This document shows, one piece after another, positions 7,807-16,542 of a stretch of 39,279 bases of DNA. Location: contig JAJFFW010000061.1 in assembly GCA_021776435.1 (NCBI GenBank), positions 1 to 39,279 of the forward strand. Reading direction: 5' to 3'. Below the pieces are notes generated by a model. It was given only the letters and a program-made list of their open reading frames with translations. It was not told the DNA's origin and ran no database searches. Source of the DNA: Parvularculaceae bacterium (GTDB lineage: Bacteria > Pseudomonadota > Alphaproteobacteria > Caulobacterales > Parvularculaceae). Within the stretch, counting starts at the first letter, position 1, and every line of letters begins with the position of its first letter. The translations under genes were made by a program, and so were the position numbers.

Positions 7807-9508
7807 TCTTCCGATAGTCATAGCACCGCCGCGACGGCGGCGTTTTGTTGAACTTATTTTCAATGGGTTCGGGCAGGCAATTTGTGCGATCGCTGTAGCG
7901 GTTGTTCTCAAGAGTGTCTTTGATGAACAGAGTCAAGATGGGGTCTCTCAAAATGAGAGGTTGGCCGTTAACGCGATTATTCTGCTTTTCACAGCATTGC
8001 TCCTAGCAGGTCTCAAATATCACGAACGCGTTGCTGCGGAGTGGTTAGGGCAAAATTACGTTACTGAAATTCGTGAGGTGTCATTTGCGCATCTCATGCG
8101 CTTATCAAATGTGGCGCAGACACGGCTGCGCGACGGTTCGGTGCTGCTGCGTTTTGTCAATGACCTTTCAGCGCTCAGGCAGTGGGTGAGCATCGGATTA
8201 GCGCGTCTCCTCGTCGCGACGGCGCTCGTAGTGGTGTCTCTTTTAGGATTATTTATTATCAATCCATTCATCGGTGGAATGCTGTTTTTGGCCGTGATTA
8301 TCGGCGCAGTCAGTGCTCTTGTACTTGGCGTCAAGATTGACGCATCGGTCCGGGCTGCACGTCGACAGCGAGCATTAATGGCGGCGAGTTTGAATGAACG
8401 GATTTCGCAACTTAACGTCATTCAAGCGTTTTCCAGGCGGCGCGATGAACGAAAGCGTTTAAAACGCCGATCGCGTAAACTTGGCGACGCATTGATTGGC
8501 CGTGCACGATGGATTGCGATGTTGAGGGCCGTGGTTCAACTGACGATGAGCCTATCGATTGCGCTGGTGGCTGTTGGCGGTATTTGGATGCTCGCTCACG
8601 GACTGGCAACGCGGGGAGAGCTTGTCGCCGCAATCAGTGTCGTTGGCCTTTTAACGCCAGCGGTATATGACCTTGGTCGCGTTTTTGAATACTGGCGTGG
8701 ATCGCGAATTGCTCGCGAGAAATTAATTAACCTTCTCGAAACGGGTCCGGTCCTCGCGACGAAGGGAGAACGGCGTCGCTTGTCGGCGCCTTCGGGGGAA
8801 GTTGAATTTTCTGATGTATCTGTAAACGGTCTGATAAGTAACTTTTCGGGCGTAGCGCCAGGTAATGGCCTGACTGTTATAAAGGGGCCAAACGGAGCGG
8901 GGAAAACAACTCTGCTCATGTTGGCGCTGCGTTTGCTTGAACCGGATCAAGGCGTCATCAGTGTCGATAAACAAGATATAGCGCGTGTTCAAGCGAATTC
9001 TCTAAGGCGAAAAATCGGTATCGTCTCTTTGGATTTCCCACTATTCAGAGGAACTGTGGAGAGCAACATTTTGTATGCAGTCCCAGATCTGTCTCAAGAA
9101 AGTCTCTCAGAGATTGCAAGAACATGCGATATTACGATCACGGACGATCGCAATGGACAAGGGGTTTATCTCCATAAATTTGTTGCAGAACATGGTTCAA
9201 ATCTGTCTACGGGACAGCAGATCCGTGTCATGATTGCACGAGCGTTGGCAAAAACGCCACGCATACTTTTGCTCGATGAGATCGATGCACATCTCGATAA
9301 TGACGGGCTGATGATGATCGAAAACATTATCAAGGCCCATAAAGGCAGTGTGATTGCTGTCACCAATAATGAACGCTTGTTGAGACATGCGAACGCCGTT
9401 TTGAATTTACCAGGAAAAACGAAGGGCTCAGTTGAGAGTAACCTTCATAGGGCGGAAATCCGTAACTCGGAAGTCGTTCGATTACATGCGGAAGAAAGTG
9501 AACGATGA
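7799..9508 (+). CDS. ABC exporter-type half transporter with atypical nucleotide-binding domain
   Basis: One-chain half transporter (569 aa): a six-helix exporter-type membrane domain (about residues 20-300), then an ATPase domain. Walker A GPNGAGKTT is at 363-371, the signature is LSTGQ (469-473) instead of LSGGQ, and Walker B is ILLLDEID with its catalytic Glu present (E494). Two normally conserved residues look replaced: the Q-loop position reads VSLDFPLF (Leu411 for Gln), and the H-loop position reads AVTNNE (Asn523 for His). It would act as a homodimer in the inner membrane. The ATG at 7799 overlaps the NTPase stop by 8 bp, and ATG 7787 is an alternative start. It overlaps the hydrolase gene by 4 bp. 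The substrate is unknown; a small cargo made or trimmed by the neighbours is an inference. Confidence 0.88.
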   Translation: MSDLPIVIAPPRRRRFVELIFNGFGQAICAIAVAVVLKSVFDEQSQDGVSQNERLAVNAIILLFTALLLAGLKYHERVAAEWLGQNYVTEIREVSFAHLMRLSNVAQTRLRDGSVLLRFVNDLSALRQWVSIGLARLLVATALVVVSLLGLFIINPFIGGMLFLAVIIGAVSALVLGVKIDASVRAARRQRALMAASLNERISQLNVIQAFSRRRDERKRLKRRSRKLGDALIGRARWIAMLRAVVQLTMSLSIALVAVGGIWMLAHGLATRGELVAAISVVGLLTPAVYDLGRVFEYWRGSRIAREKLINLLETGPVLATKGERRRLSAPSGEVEFSDVSVNGLISNFSGVAPGNGLTVIKGPNGAGKTTLLMLALRLLEPDQGVISVDKQDIARVQANSLRRKIGIVSLDFPLFRGTVESNILYAVPDLSQESLSEIARTCDITITDDRNGQGVYLHKFVAEHGSNLSTGQQIRVMIARALAKTPRILLLDEIDAHLDNDGLMMIENIIKAHKGSVIAVTNNERLLRHANAVLNLPGKTKGSVESNLHRAEIRNSEVVRLHAEESER

Positions 9509-10350
9509 CCACACATATATTCCCAAAAGGAAGAGTCTTTACCACCTTTGCACCAGACGGGTTGGACTTTTTTTGTTACCTTCCCGAGGTTATAAATCCT
9601 ACGCTTAATCCTCTTATCGTTGTTCACGGGTTATCGCGAAATGCGGCTGAACAAGCATTTCGATTTGCGAATTTCGCATCGAAATATGGTGTTCCGATAA
9701 TAGCGCCATTATTTAGCGCTGAAACACATCGGCATTTTCAACAGCTTTCAGTGGGTGCACACGGTGTGAGAGCGGACACGGCATTGATAGCGATGTTGGA
9801 TTTCGCAGAGGCGGCGCTCAATCTCAATTTAAAACGGCCATCATTTTTTGGGTATTCTGGAGGTGGGCAATTTGTACATCGCTTCGCGATGCTCTACCCA
9901 GATAGGGTCGCCTCGACTGTCTTGTTCGCTCCGGGATGGTACACGTTTCCGGACGACCAGCATTCGTTTCCATACGGCATCCGAGTTAAGAGTGGCAACG
10001 GGTTTCCAACCTTAAACATTGATCGATTTTGTCGAATTCCGACTCAAGTGTTGGTGGGAACCAAAGATATTGCGCGTGACGCCTCTCTCAATCGCGAGGC
10101 GAAAATTGACAGATTGCAAGGAAAAAATCGTCTGGAGCGGGCCCGCCGTTGGGTTGACGCAATTCAAAGTTACGCAGTCGATAATTCTATTACAGCCAAT
10201 GTATCCCTATCCGAAATTGATGGAGCCAGTCATTCATTTAAGCGGAATGTCGAGAAATTTAGTTTAATAGAAACCGTGTTTTCAAGTTTATATGGAGAAC
10301 ACGTGCAGGGTACGAAGCATCGTGAGATGGATGCTTTACGTTCGAATTAG
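9505..10350 (+). CDS. Alpha/beta hydrolase (esterase/peptidase-like)
   Basis: Cytoplasmic serine hydrolase of 281 aa with no signal peptide. The nucleophile elbow is GYSGGGQ (Ser118), the oxyanion-hole region is VVHGLSRN (His41-Gly42), and the catalytic His is probably His243 in DGASHSF. The acid is probably Asp188 or Asp192 after strand QVLVGTKD. The layout resembles polyhydroxybutyrate-depolymerase/feruloyl-esterase-like folds, but no substrate can be read from the sequence. Its ATGA start overlaps the ABC transporter stop by 4 bp, so the three genes are almost certainly co-translated. This suggests the hydrolase acts on the transported molecule or its precursor. This gene is visibly AT-richer than the hut and glpK regions, which could indicate transfer. 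Confidence 0.85.
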   Translation: MTTHIFPKGRVFTTFAPDGLDFFCYLPEVINPTLNPLIVVHGLSRNAAEQAFRFANFASKYGVPIIAPLFSAETHRHFQQLSVGAHGVRADTALIAMLDFAEAALNLNLKRPSFFGYSGGGQFVHRFAMLYPDRVASTVLFAPGWYTFPDDQHSFPYGIRVKSGNGFPTLNIDRFCRIPTQVLVGTKDIARDASLNREAKIDRLQGKNRLERARRWVDAIQSYAVDNSITANVSLSEIDGASHSFKRNVEKFSLIETVFSSLYGEHVQGTKHREMDALRSN

Positions 10351-10376
10351 ATTGTCGAAACGAGAGGGATATTTCA

Positions 10377-11579
10377 GTGCGTTTGCTGCGGCAGTTCATA
10401 GTCACGAGCCTTATGGCTATGATGTTCGTGTTCGGCGGACCGCCCTCTCACGCCGAAGTTAAAAAAGGGGATGGTGACTGGAGTGCGGATTTTGGAACGT
10501 CGGGACTTGCTATTCACACACCTGGCGATCATCTCTCACTCGAGTTTGGCGGTCGTTTTCACTTCGATGCAGTATCAATTGATGATGATGTGACCACATT
10601 TCGAGATGACGCAGATATTCGCCGGCTGCGCTTTGATGTCACTGGTGAAGTTTTAAATGATTGGCGGTTTAAAGTTGATGTTGATGTTGGCGGTACGAGC
10701 ACCGGTTTCAAAAATGTGTGGGTCTCTTATCGCGGGTTCGACAAGGTTGAATTGAAGGGAGGAAATTTCGCAGCGCCCTTCAGCATGGAAGATCTGATGA
10801 GCTCCAATGCGATTCCGATGATGGAGCGTTCATTGGCTCAAGCTCTCGCGCCAGGATTTTTAGTTGGCGGCGGGGCTCAGGCTTATGGTGATCACTGGAC
10901 GGTAAGCGGCGGATACTTTTTTAACCCAATCGATTTCGATCCTCAGTTCAATTCTGAATCCGGTGAAAGCGTCATGGGGCGTGTCACGTTCGCACCAGTT
11001 CGGAGTCGCAAACGCCTTCTTCACTTCGGGCTTGGTGTGGAACGTCGCGATCTCGACGGGGGCGTCGCTTCGCGCGTTCGATCGAGGCCCGAGATTGGGT
11101 TGGCCACAAATTCGCTTGTCAATACGCGCGCTTTGATGGGCGTGGATAAGTTCACCAATGTCAATGGAGAACTCGCATTGATGTACGGACCATTTCTTGT
11201 GCAGGGGCAATATATCCGCAGGTTCAATGATGCGCCCGCACTCGGCGATCCGGAATTTGACGGTGGATACATTCTGGCAAGTTGGGTCGTGACCGGCGAA
11301 AGCCGCCGCTATTCCCGCAGAAGTGGCGTATTTGGAAGTGTTAAGCCGAACTCCGAATTTGGCGCCATCGAAATTGTCGGCCGTTATTCAATGCTCGACC
11401 TCAATGACGGTTCTATAACAGGCGGTGAAGAAGAAAATGTATCCATTGGCGTGAATTGGTATATCGGAAAAAACATACGTCTGATGGGAAATTATATTCA
11501 TGCGAAAGCGGAGCCAAACAAAAACCTCGTGAGGGAATCGCTTGACGCTGTGCAAGGGCGCCTACAGGTGAATTTCTGA
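10377..11579 (+). CDS. OprO/OprP-type outer-membrane porin, last gene of the NTPase/ABC/hydrolase operon
   Basis: Outer-membrane beta-barrel of 400 aa in the Porin_O_P style. It has a signal peptide (residues about 1-27, ending SHA), then the family-typical opening LEFGGRFHFDA, an RRLRFDV strand, alternating beta strands, and a terminal Phe (GRLQVNF) as needed for barrel assembly. The start is GTG at 10377, supported by GAGAGGG about 8 bases upstream; no ATG upstream gives a signal peptide. It lies 26 bp after the hydrolase and is probably in the same transcript. It is a paralogue of the porin at 32772. Family members in Pseudomonas take up phosphate or polyphosphate, but whether that holds here is not known. 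It converges on moeA with only 9 bp between the stops. Confidence 0.87.
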   Translation: MRLLRQFIVTSLMAMMFVFGGPPSHAEVKKGDGDWSADFGTSGLAIHTPGDHLSLEFGGRFHFDAVSIDDDVTTFRDDADIRRLRFDVTGEVLNDWRFKVDVDVGGTSTGFKNVWVSYRGFDKVELKGGNFAAPFSMEDLMSSNAIPMMERSLAQALAPGFLVGGGAQAYGDHWTVSGGYFFNPIDFDPQFNSESGESVMGRVTFAPVRSRKRLLHFGLGVERRDLDGGVASRVRSRPEIGLATNSLVNTRALMGVDKFTNVNGELALMYGPFLVQGQYIRRFNDAPALGDPEFDGGYILASWVVTGESRRYSRRSGVFGSVKPNSEFGAIEIVGRYSMLDLNDGSITGGEEENVSIGVNWYIGKNIRLMGNYIHAKAEPNKNLVRESLDAVQGRLQVNF

Positions 11580-11588
11580 CGCCGCCCG

Positions 11589-12818
11589 TCATGCCAAATC
11601 AGGATCAAAAACCCCGATGTCTTCGAAAGGAAGAATTTGGCATGTCTCGCCCGTGTTTAACGGAGGCGTATTGGCGTCCTGAAAAATAAATGCATTAGAA
11701 CTTGCAAATGGTTGCAATAGAGAACTGTCTTGTTTGGTATGCGGCTGGGCGTGTAATATACCATCCGTATCAAGAGCGATGCAAGCGCGGGACAATGACG
11801 GACGCATTCCATTTTTTGCGAGTGGTGATGTGAGGCGTGCGTTTCGCAAGGGTAGCGCTGATTGTGGCTCCCGTCCAAGCATCGCATCGATCATTGGCTT
11901 CAAGAAGATGAAGGCGCAAACAAGTGCTGACGCCGGATTACCAGGCAATCCGAGTACGTGACCGTCATCAAGCGCGCCAAACCACACTGGTTTCCCCGGT
12001 CTGATAGAGACTTTCTCAAACTCAAATTTACCGCCGATGTCTGTAAAAGCGCGTTTCACAAAATCATAATCACCGACAGAGGCCCCGCCTAATGGTACGA
12101 TAACATGAGCATCCTGGTTGGCCTGCATGCGTGTCCTGACATCGTCGAGCGTATCCTTCGAGCAGCCGGCATAGGAAGGGTCAGCGCCCCAACGCATGAT
12201 AAGATTGCAAAGCGTGTAGCGCGTGGAATTAACGATTTGACCGGGCGCCAGTGCGGAACACGGCTCGACGAGCTCATCGCCATTCGAAAACAACGTGATG
12301 CGCGGGCGTTCGCTGACTTTGACCGACGGAAGGTTTGCCGCCGCGAAAAGAGAAGCATGAATATCGTTCAGGGTCTCTCCTTTGCGCGCGAGGATATCAC
12401 CAGCAGAAAAATCAATTCCAGCGCGCCTTATATTTCTGGGAGAAGATTGGTTTTCGACAACCGTGATGTCGTCGCCTTCGCGGCGGACGTGTTCCTGAAT
12501 GACGACATGGTCTGCGCTGGCCGGCATCACGCCGCCAGTAAAGATGCGGACGGCTTCTCCGGATTTGATGATCGGTGACTGGTCGCTTCCAGCGGCAATT
12601 TCACCGGTCACTTTCAATTTGGCGCCAGGTGTTCGAACATCTTCGAAGTGGACGGCGTAACCGTCCATTGCGGAGGCATTGAACGGGGGTTGTGTAATTG
12701 CAGCGCGAATGTCTTCCCCAACCGTGCGTCCGGAGAGGAATTCCAAGCCGACCTGCTCGATCGGCATGCGAGGGGCATTTTCAATAATAAGTTTTCTGGC
12801 GGATTCGATACTCAGCAT
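11589..12818 (-). CDS. moeA: Molybdopterin molybdenumtransferase MoeA
   Basis: Inserts molybdate into adenylylated molybdopterin in the last common step of molybdenum cofactor synthesis (409 aa, cytoplasmic). MoeA motifs are clear: SAMDGYAV near the N-terminus, the central MoCF domain with PLGGASVGDYDFV, and PGNPASALVCAF. The frame opens at a TTG (12845) that overlaps the moaC stop. However, ATG 12818 is preceded by an AGTAGG pairing sequence and gives the family-like start MLSIESARKLI, so I prefer it. It is the last gene of the minus-strand Moco operon. Confidence 0.94.
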   Translation of the reverse strand: MLSIESARKLIIENAPRMPIEQVGLEFLSGRTVGEDIRAAITQPPFNASAMDGYAVHFEDVRTPGAKLKVTGEIAAGSDQSPIIKSGEAVRIFTGGVMPASADHVVIQEHVRREGDDITVVENQSSPRNIRRAGIDFSAGDILARKGETLNDIHASLFAAANLPSVKVSERPRITLFSNGDELVEPCSALAPGQIVNSTRYTLCNLIMRWGADPSYAGCSKDTLDDVRTRMQANQDAHVIVPLGGASVGDYDFVKRAFTDIGGKFEFEKVSIRPGKPVWFGALDDGHVLGLPGNPASALVCAFIFLKPMIDAMLGREPQSALPLRNARLTSPLAKNGMRPSLSRACIALDTDGILHAQPHTKQDSSLLQPFASSNAFIFQDANTPPLNTGETCQILPFEDIGVFDPDLA

Positions 12819-12841
12819 AGGACCTACTCGGTAGAGGGTTG

Positions 12842-13309
12842 TCAATCTCCGGAACGCCCGCCAGACTTCTGGGTAAGGCGAATATTTTCAATCACCATTG
12901 TTTTATCGATGGCTTTCAACATGTCGTAGATTGTGAGGCAGGCGGTCGAAACCGCTGTTAAGGCTTCCATTTCGACCCCGGTCTGAGATGTGGTTTTAAC
13001 AACCGCACGCACGTTCAAAGCGTTATGTGCATCATCGAAAGAGACCTCTAGCGTGACACCGGTGAGAGAGAGCGGGTGGCAAAGCGGGATCAGATCCGAC
13101 GTCTTTTTGGCGCCCATCACGCCAGCCAGTTCAGCCACGGCGCAAACATCGCCTTTTTTCGAACCGCGTTCGCGGGCGATGGCATAGGCGGCGCTTGTTA
13201 GAACGACGCGGCCCTCGGCGACAGCGCGCCTTTCGGTGGCGTGCTTATCGGTAACATCGACCATGCGGACGCGCCCAGCGGCGTCAAAATGCGTCAAATC
13301 TTCCGCCAT
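12842..13309 (-). CDS. moaC: Cyclic pyranopterin monophosphate synthase MoaC
   Basis: Second enzyme of molybdenum cofactor synthesis (155 aa). It converts the MoaA product, 3',8-cyclo-7,8-dihydro-GTP, to cyclic pyranopterin monophosphate. The family's opening DVTDKHATERRAVAEGRV, the active-site region LIPLCHPLSLTGV and the helix TGVEMEALTAVSTACLTIYD are all present, and the length is as expected. The start at 13309 lies 3 bp after the moaB stop, and the stop is 23 bp before the chosen moeA ATG. Confidence 0.96.
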   Translation of the reverse strand: MAEDLTHFDAAGRVRMVDVTDKHATERRAVAEGRVVLTSAAYAIARERGSKKGDVCAVAELAGVMGAKKTSDLIPLCHPLSLTGVTLEVSFDDAHNALNVRAVVKTTSQTGVEMEALTAVSTACLTIYDMLKAIDKTMVIENIRLTQKSGGRSGD

Positions 13310-13312
13310 GAC

Positions 13313-13843
13313 TTATTTCTCCATGAGCCGCGGCATCAGCTCGACAAGGTTGCAAGGGCGTTGGCGGGCATCCAGTTGGTGGGAAATCACTTTGTCCCAA
13401 CCGTCTTTGACCGCGCCGTTCGAGCCCGGCAGGGCGAACACGAAGGTTCCCTTTGCGACTCCCGCAGTGGCGCGCGATTGCAGCGTCGATAATCCGACGC
13501 TCTGGAAACTGACATTGTGAAACACAACCGAGAACCCTTCGATTTCTTTTTCGAAGAGTGGCCGGATCGCCTCTGGCGTAATGTCACGGCCAGTGAGACC
13601 TGTGCCGCCTGTAGATATGACGACATCAACTGCTGGATCGTCGATCCAGGATTGGACGGCATTCGCGATTTCAGTGCGTTCATCCGTGACGATCTTGCGA
13701 TCCGCAAGCTGGTGCCCAGCTTTTTCGATACGTTCGGCGAGTATGGCGCCAGACGTATCGCTGTCCCAATCTCTGCTGTCACTGACCGTGAGAACGGCAA
13801 TGCGAACAGGGATGAATTCAGTATTTTCTTTATCGCCGTGCAT
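13313..13843 (-). CDS. moaB: Molybdopterin adenylyltransferase MoaB/Mog type
   Basis: Member of the MoaB/Mog family (176 aa) that adenylylates molybdopterin ahead of MoeA. The signature STGGTGLTGRDITPEA and a C-terminal GSNGAVKDGWDKVI stretch are visible, as in MoaB proteins. The ATG at 13843 overlaps the end of moaE by 14 bp, showing tight operon packing. Whether it is active as MogA or is a regulatory MoaB cannot be told from the sequence. It is the only MogA-like gene in the cluster, so it probably supplies the activity. Confidence 0.93.
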   Translation of the reverse strand: MHGDKENTEFIPVRIAVLTVSDSRDWDSDTSGAILAERIEKAGHQLADRKIVTDERTEIANAVQSWIDDPAVDVVISTGGTGLTGRDITPEAIRPLFEKEIEGFSVVFHNVSFQSVGLSTLQSRATAGVAKGTFVFALPGSNGAVKDGWDKVISHQLDARQRPCNLVELMPRLMEK

Positions 13844-14327
13844 TTTTAAATCCTTGTGGGGCAGGGTGAAGGTCTGCTGTTTTGGCGTAGTCTTCTAAAG
13901 TGGGTTCAATCCATCTGGAACCTGAAGCGGTCACTTCCTTTTTCCAGAATGGCGCCCGGGTTTTTAGATTGTCGATCAGAAATTCTGTGGCCGCGAGCGC
14001 TTCTTGTCGATGTATTGAAGCGGCTGCGACAAAAACAATCGGATCACCAGGCGCCATGGTTCCATACCGGTGAATGACGCTTACGCCGAGAAGCGGCCAT
14101 TGATCGTGTGCCGTGCGGCAGAGGTCTTCAATGGCGCGTTCGGTGACGCCCGGATAGCACTGAAGAATGAGGTGTTGAACGGGCTCATTCGCCCCGCTTT
14201 GACGCGTCACGCCCAGAAAGCTGGCGATCCCGCCAGCGTCGGGATGAGCGGCGGTAAATTCCGAGAGCGCGCGGCCGGGATCAAACGGCGCCGCCAAAAG
14301 CTTTATCGAAACCGGTTCACCACTCAT
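13830..14327 (-). CDS. moaE: Molybdopterin synthase catalytic subunit MoaE
   Basis: Large subunit of molybdopterin synthase (165 aa). With thiocarboxylated MoaD it converts cyclic pyranopterin monophosphate to molybdopterin. The active-site segment LKTRAPFWKKE with its lysines, the HRYGTMAPGDPIVFVAAAS segment and the GGIASFLGVTR opening are typical. The frame continues upstream to 14369, but that would lie inside moaD. ATG 14327, 5 bp after the moaD stop, gives a normal N-terminus (MSGEPVSIKLL). Confidence 0.94.
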   Translation of the reverse strand: MSGEPVSIKLLAAPFDPGRALSEFTAAHPDAGGIASFLGVTRQSGANEPVQHLILQCYPGVTERAIEDLCRTAHDQWPLLGVSVIHRYGTMAPGDPIVFVAAASIHRQEALAATEFLIDNLKTRAPFWKKEVTASGSRWIEPTLEDYAKTADLHPAPQGFKNARR

Positions 14328-14331
14328 CGGA

Positions 14332-14583
14332 TTATCCACCGCTGAAGGGGGGCATGAAGGCGATTTCATCGCAGTCTTTGATGCAGCCCATTTCCGTAAC
14401 GATTTCGCCGTTTACCGCAATGCGCGTTGAAGGATCACGCAACGCGGCGCCCAAAACCAAATCTTCTCGATTGAGGACATCAAGAATGGTCTTGAGTTTA
14501 GTTTCAGGTTCGGGCAGCGAAAATTCACGCTCAACACCGCCGGCCATGTCACCAAGGCGACCGAAGAATAATAATGTCGCCAT
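14332..14583 (-). CDS. moaD: Molybdopterin synthase sulfur carrier MoaD
   Basis: Ubiquitin-like sulfur carrier of 83 aa that ends in the required Gly-Gly (PPFSGG). The C-terminal Gly is adenylylated and thiocarboxylated to donate sulfur to MoaE. The family core LFFGRLGDMAGG is at the start. A strong ribosome-binding sequence (GGGAGGATAAG) precedes the ATG. It sits directly upstream of its partner moaE and 2 bp after moaA. The activating enzyme MoeB is not in this window. Confidence 0.94.
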   Translation of the reverse strand: MATLLFFGRLGDMAGGVEREFSLPEPETKLKTILDVLNREDLVLGAALRDPSTRIAVNGEIVTEMGCIKDCDEIAFMPPFSGG

Positions 14584-14585
14584 TC

Positions 14586-15617
14586 TTATCCTCCCGTAAC
14601 CGACATATGACGCGCCACCGCCGGGGCAATCCGTTGGTCGATATCAAAATTATGGCCTTTAGGTTTTCGCGAAATCGCTTCGCGAATGCACTGCGCCAGT
14701 CCATCTGCGTCGGGACTGCTCCGTAACGCGGTCTTTAGATCCGCATGGTCATTTTGGCCCAGGCACATAAACAATTTTCCTGTGCAGGTGACGCGAACAC
14801 GATTGCAGCCGTCACAGAAATTATTCGTCAACGGTGTAATAAAGCCTAACTTACCACCGGTTTCACGCACCCGAACGTAACGCGAAGGGCCGCCGGTGCG
14901 ATAGGAAAGGGGATCTAACGTCCATCTTTCCTCAAGCTGATCGCGTATGTCTGACAGCGGGATATATTGATCACTGCGTTCGGCGTGTACATCACCGAGC
15001 GGCATGACCTCGATCAGCGTTATATCGAATCCTTGATCATGGGCCCAGGAGATGATCGAAGGGATTTCTTTTTGGTTTTCCCCTTTGAGGGCAACCGTGT
15101 TGAGCTTGACTTTAAGCCCTGCTTTTTTAGCGGCCTGTAGTCCCGATAGAACGACCGGTAAAATGGCGCGTCTGCTGATGCGGGCGAAGGTCGTCCCGTC
15201 CAGACTATCGAGAGAGACATTGACGCGCCGAACACCAAAATCAGCGAGCGTTTGAGCATAGCGCGACAGAAGGGTCGCATTGGTCGTTAATGTGAGCTCA
15301 CCTAAAGACCCGTTCCCTAACTGGTTGGAAAGCCCCTCAAAGAGACTCATGATGTTGCGTCGGGTCAGCGGTTCACCGCCGGTGATGCGGATTTTGTTGA
15401 CGCCGAGTTTGATGAAGGCCTTCGCCACAGTTTCGAGTTCTTCGAGAGAAAGAATTTCGGGACGAGGTAAAAACTGCATTTTTTCCGGCATGCAATAGGC
15501 GCAGCGAAGATCACAGCGGTCAGTCACAGAGAGTCGCAAATAGGAGATTGTCCGCCCGAATGGATCGGCCAGGGCGGTGTTATCTGAAACCAGGGTATTG
15601 AGAAGTTTCTCAGTCAT
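14586..15617 (-). CDS. moaA: GTP 3',8-cyclase MoaA
   Basis: Radical-SAM enzyme (343 aa) that starts molybdenum cofactor synthesis by cyclising GTP. The N-terminal cluster motif is CDLRCAYC. The C-terminal second 4Fe-4S cluster that binds GTP is [19 protein letters not shown], and the protein ends in the conserved Gly-Gly tail (SVTGG). TTG at 15620 and ATG at 15617 are both possible starts; the ATG shares a base with the stop of the upstream TauE-type gene (TGATG), implying translational coupling. It is the first Moco enzyme of the operon. Confidence 0.96.
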   Translation of the reverse strand: MTEKLLNTLVSDNTALADPFGRTISYLRLSVTDRCDLRCAYCMPEKMQFLPRPEILSLEELETVAKAFIKLGVNKIRITGGEPLTRRNIMSLFEGLSNQLGNGSLGELTLTTNATLLSRYAQTLADFGVRRVNVSLDSLDGTTFARISRRAILPVVLSGLQAAKKAGLKVKLNTVALKGENQKEIPSIISWAHDQGFDITLIEVMPLGDVHAERSDQYIPLSDIRDQLEERWTLDPLSYRTGGPSRYVRVRETGGKLGFITPLTNNFCDGCNRVRVTCTGKLFMCLGQNDHADLKTALRSSPDADGLAQCIREAISRKPKGHNFDIDQRIAPAVARHMSVTGG

Positions 15618-16396
15618 CAAAATCCTGCAATTGCCGACCAGCGGAAAAGAAGGCGTATCGCCACATATATCACTAAAATCCCTGTCGCGCGTCTGACCAT
15701 AGACTCACTCAAGACTTTGACTCCAATATAATTACCCGCAAACCCGCCAATCGCCACTGCGGCAATCAGAGGCAGGAAGGCGGAGAGCTGTCCAAGCCTG
15801 CCAATATCATCGAGTTTCATCAATTGGCCAGTGACACCGGCCAGAGAATTCACGAGAATAAAGAAACTGGCGAGCGCGGCGATGGTTTTTGGCGGCGCCC
15901 ATTTGATCAGATTGAGTATTGGTGAGAGGAAAATTCCGCCGCCAATCCCGACCAGACCGGAGAGAAACCCAAGCCCGGCGCCCAGCGCCGGTTCAAAAAC
16001 AGTTGGCCCCTTGCGGGTTTGGGCGCCGACCTTCGTCTCATCATCGGTCGACGCGGTGCGCTGTAAAACCATCAACACGCCTGCCGTCAAAAGACTGGCG
16101 CCCAGAAGACCGACGAAAACCATTTCATTGATGGAAAGTCGCCCACCCAGCCATGCGGCGGGAACCGAAGTCAAAACCAGCGGCGCCGCACGGCGAAGGT
16201 CAATAAGGCCCGCCCGCCAATACCGGAAAACATTGCCGGAGACGACGACGATATTGCACGACAGCGCGATGATCGGCACGAATACGAACTCGACATCCGA
16301 AAGGATGAGCAGCGCATTATATGTCGACCCACCGCCAAACCCGACTGAGGCGTAAAGCAGCGCTGTTGCGGCGAACAAAAAGAAGAGAACAGGCAC
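15617..16396 (-). CDS. TauE/SafE-family membrane transporter leading the Moco operon
   Basis: Inner-membrane protein of 259 aa with about eight hydrophobic segments and the family's duplicated glycine-rich motif ([16 protein letters not shown] near the start, [15 protein letters not shown] in the middle). TauE/SafE proteins are proposed exporters of sulfite, sulfoacetate or similar anions. The start is GTG at 16396 with a GGAG sequence 5-6 bases upstream. It is translationally coupled to moaA. A link to molybdenum enzymes, for example a sulfite-handling oxidase or an oxyanion leak, is inferred from position only; no Mo enzyme or molybdate importer is in the window. The upstream 146 bp should contain the operon promoter, but I see no clear one. 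Confidence 0.88.
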   Translation of the reverse strand: MPVLFFLFAATALLYASVGFGGGSTYNALLILSDVEFVFVPIIALSCNIVVVSGNVFRYWRAGLIDLRRAAPLVLTSVPAAWLGGRLSINEMVFVGLLGASLLTAGVLMVLQRTASTDDETKVGAQTRKGPTVFEPALGAGLGFLSGLVGIGGGIFLSPILNLIKWAPPKTIAALASFFILVNSLAGVTGQLMKLDDIGRLGQLSAFLPLIAAVAIGGFAGNYIGVKVLSESMVRRATGILVIYVAIRLLFRWSAIAGF

Positions 16397-16542
16397 AGAG
16401 TCTCCAAGTAAGCTGTCATCACCTAACGTGATTCATTACGGCGCAGTATAAAGCCGCCACTCAGGTGTCGGATAAGTTTTTATATCCCAACAATCTGAAG
16501 TGCTTAGAGCGGAAAAGAGGTCGGCGCGAACCGGTGTGAATC

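Noticed and set aside
15831-16355. 174-codon plus-strand frame opposite the TauE-type gene
   Set aside because: Low-complexity Pro/Arg/Thr-rich translation opposite a clear membrane protein.
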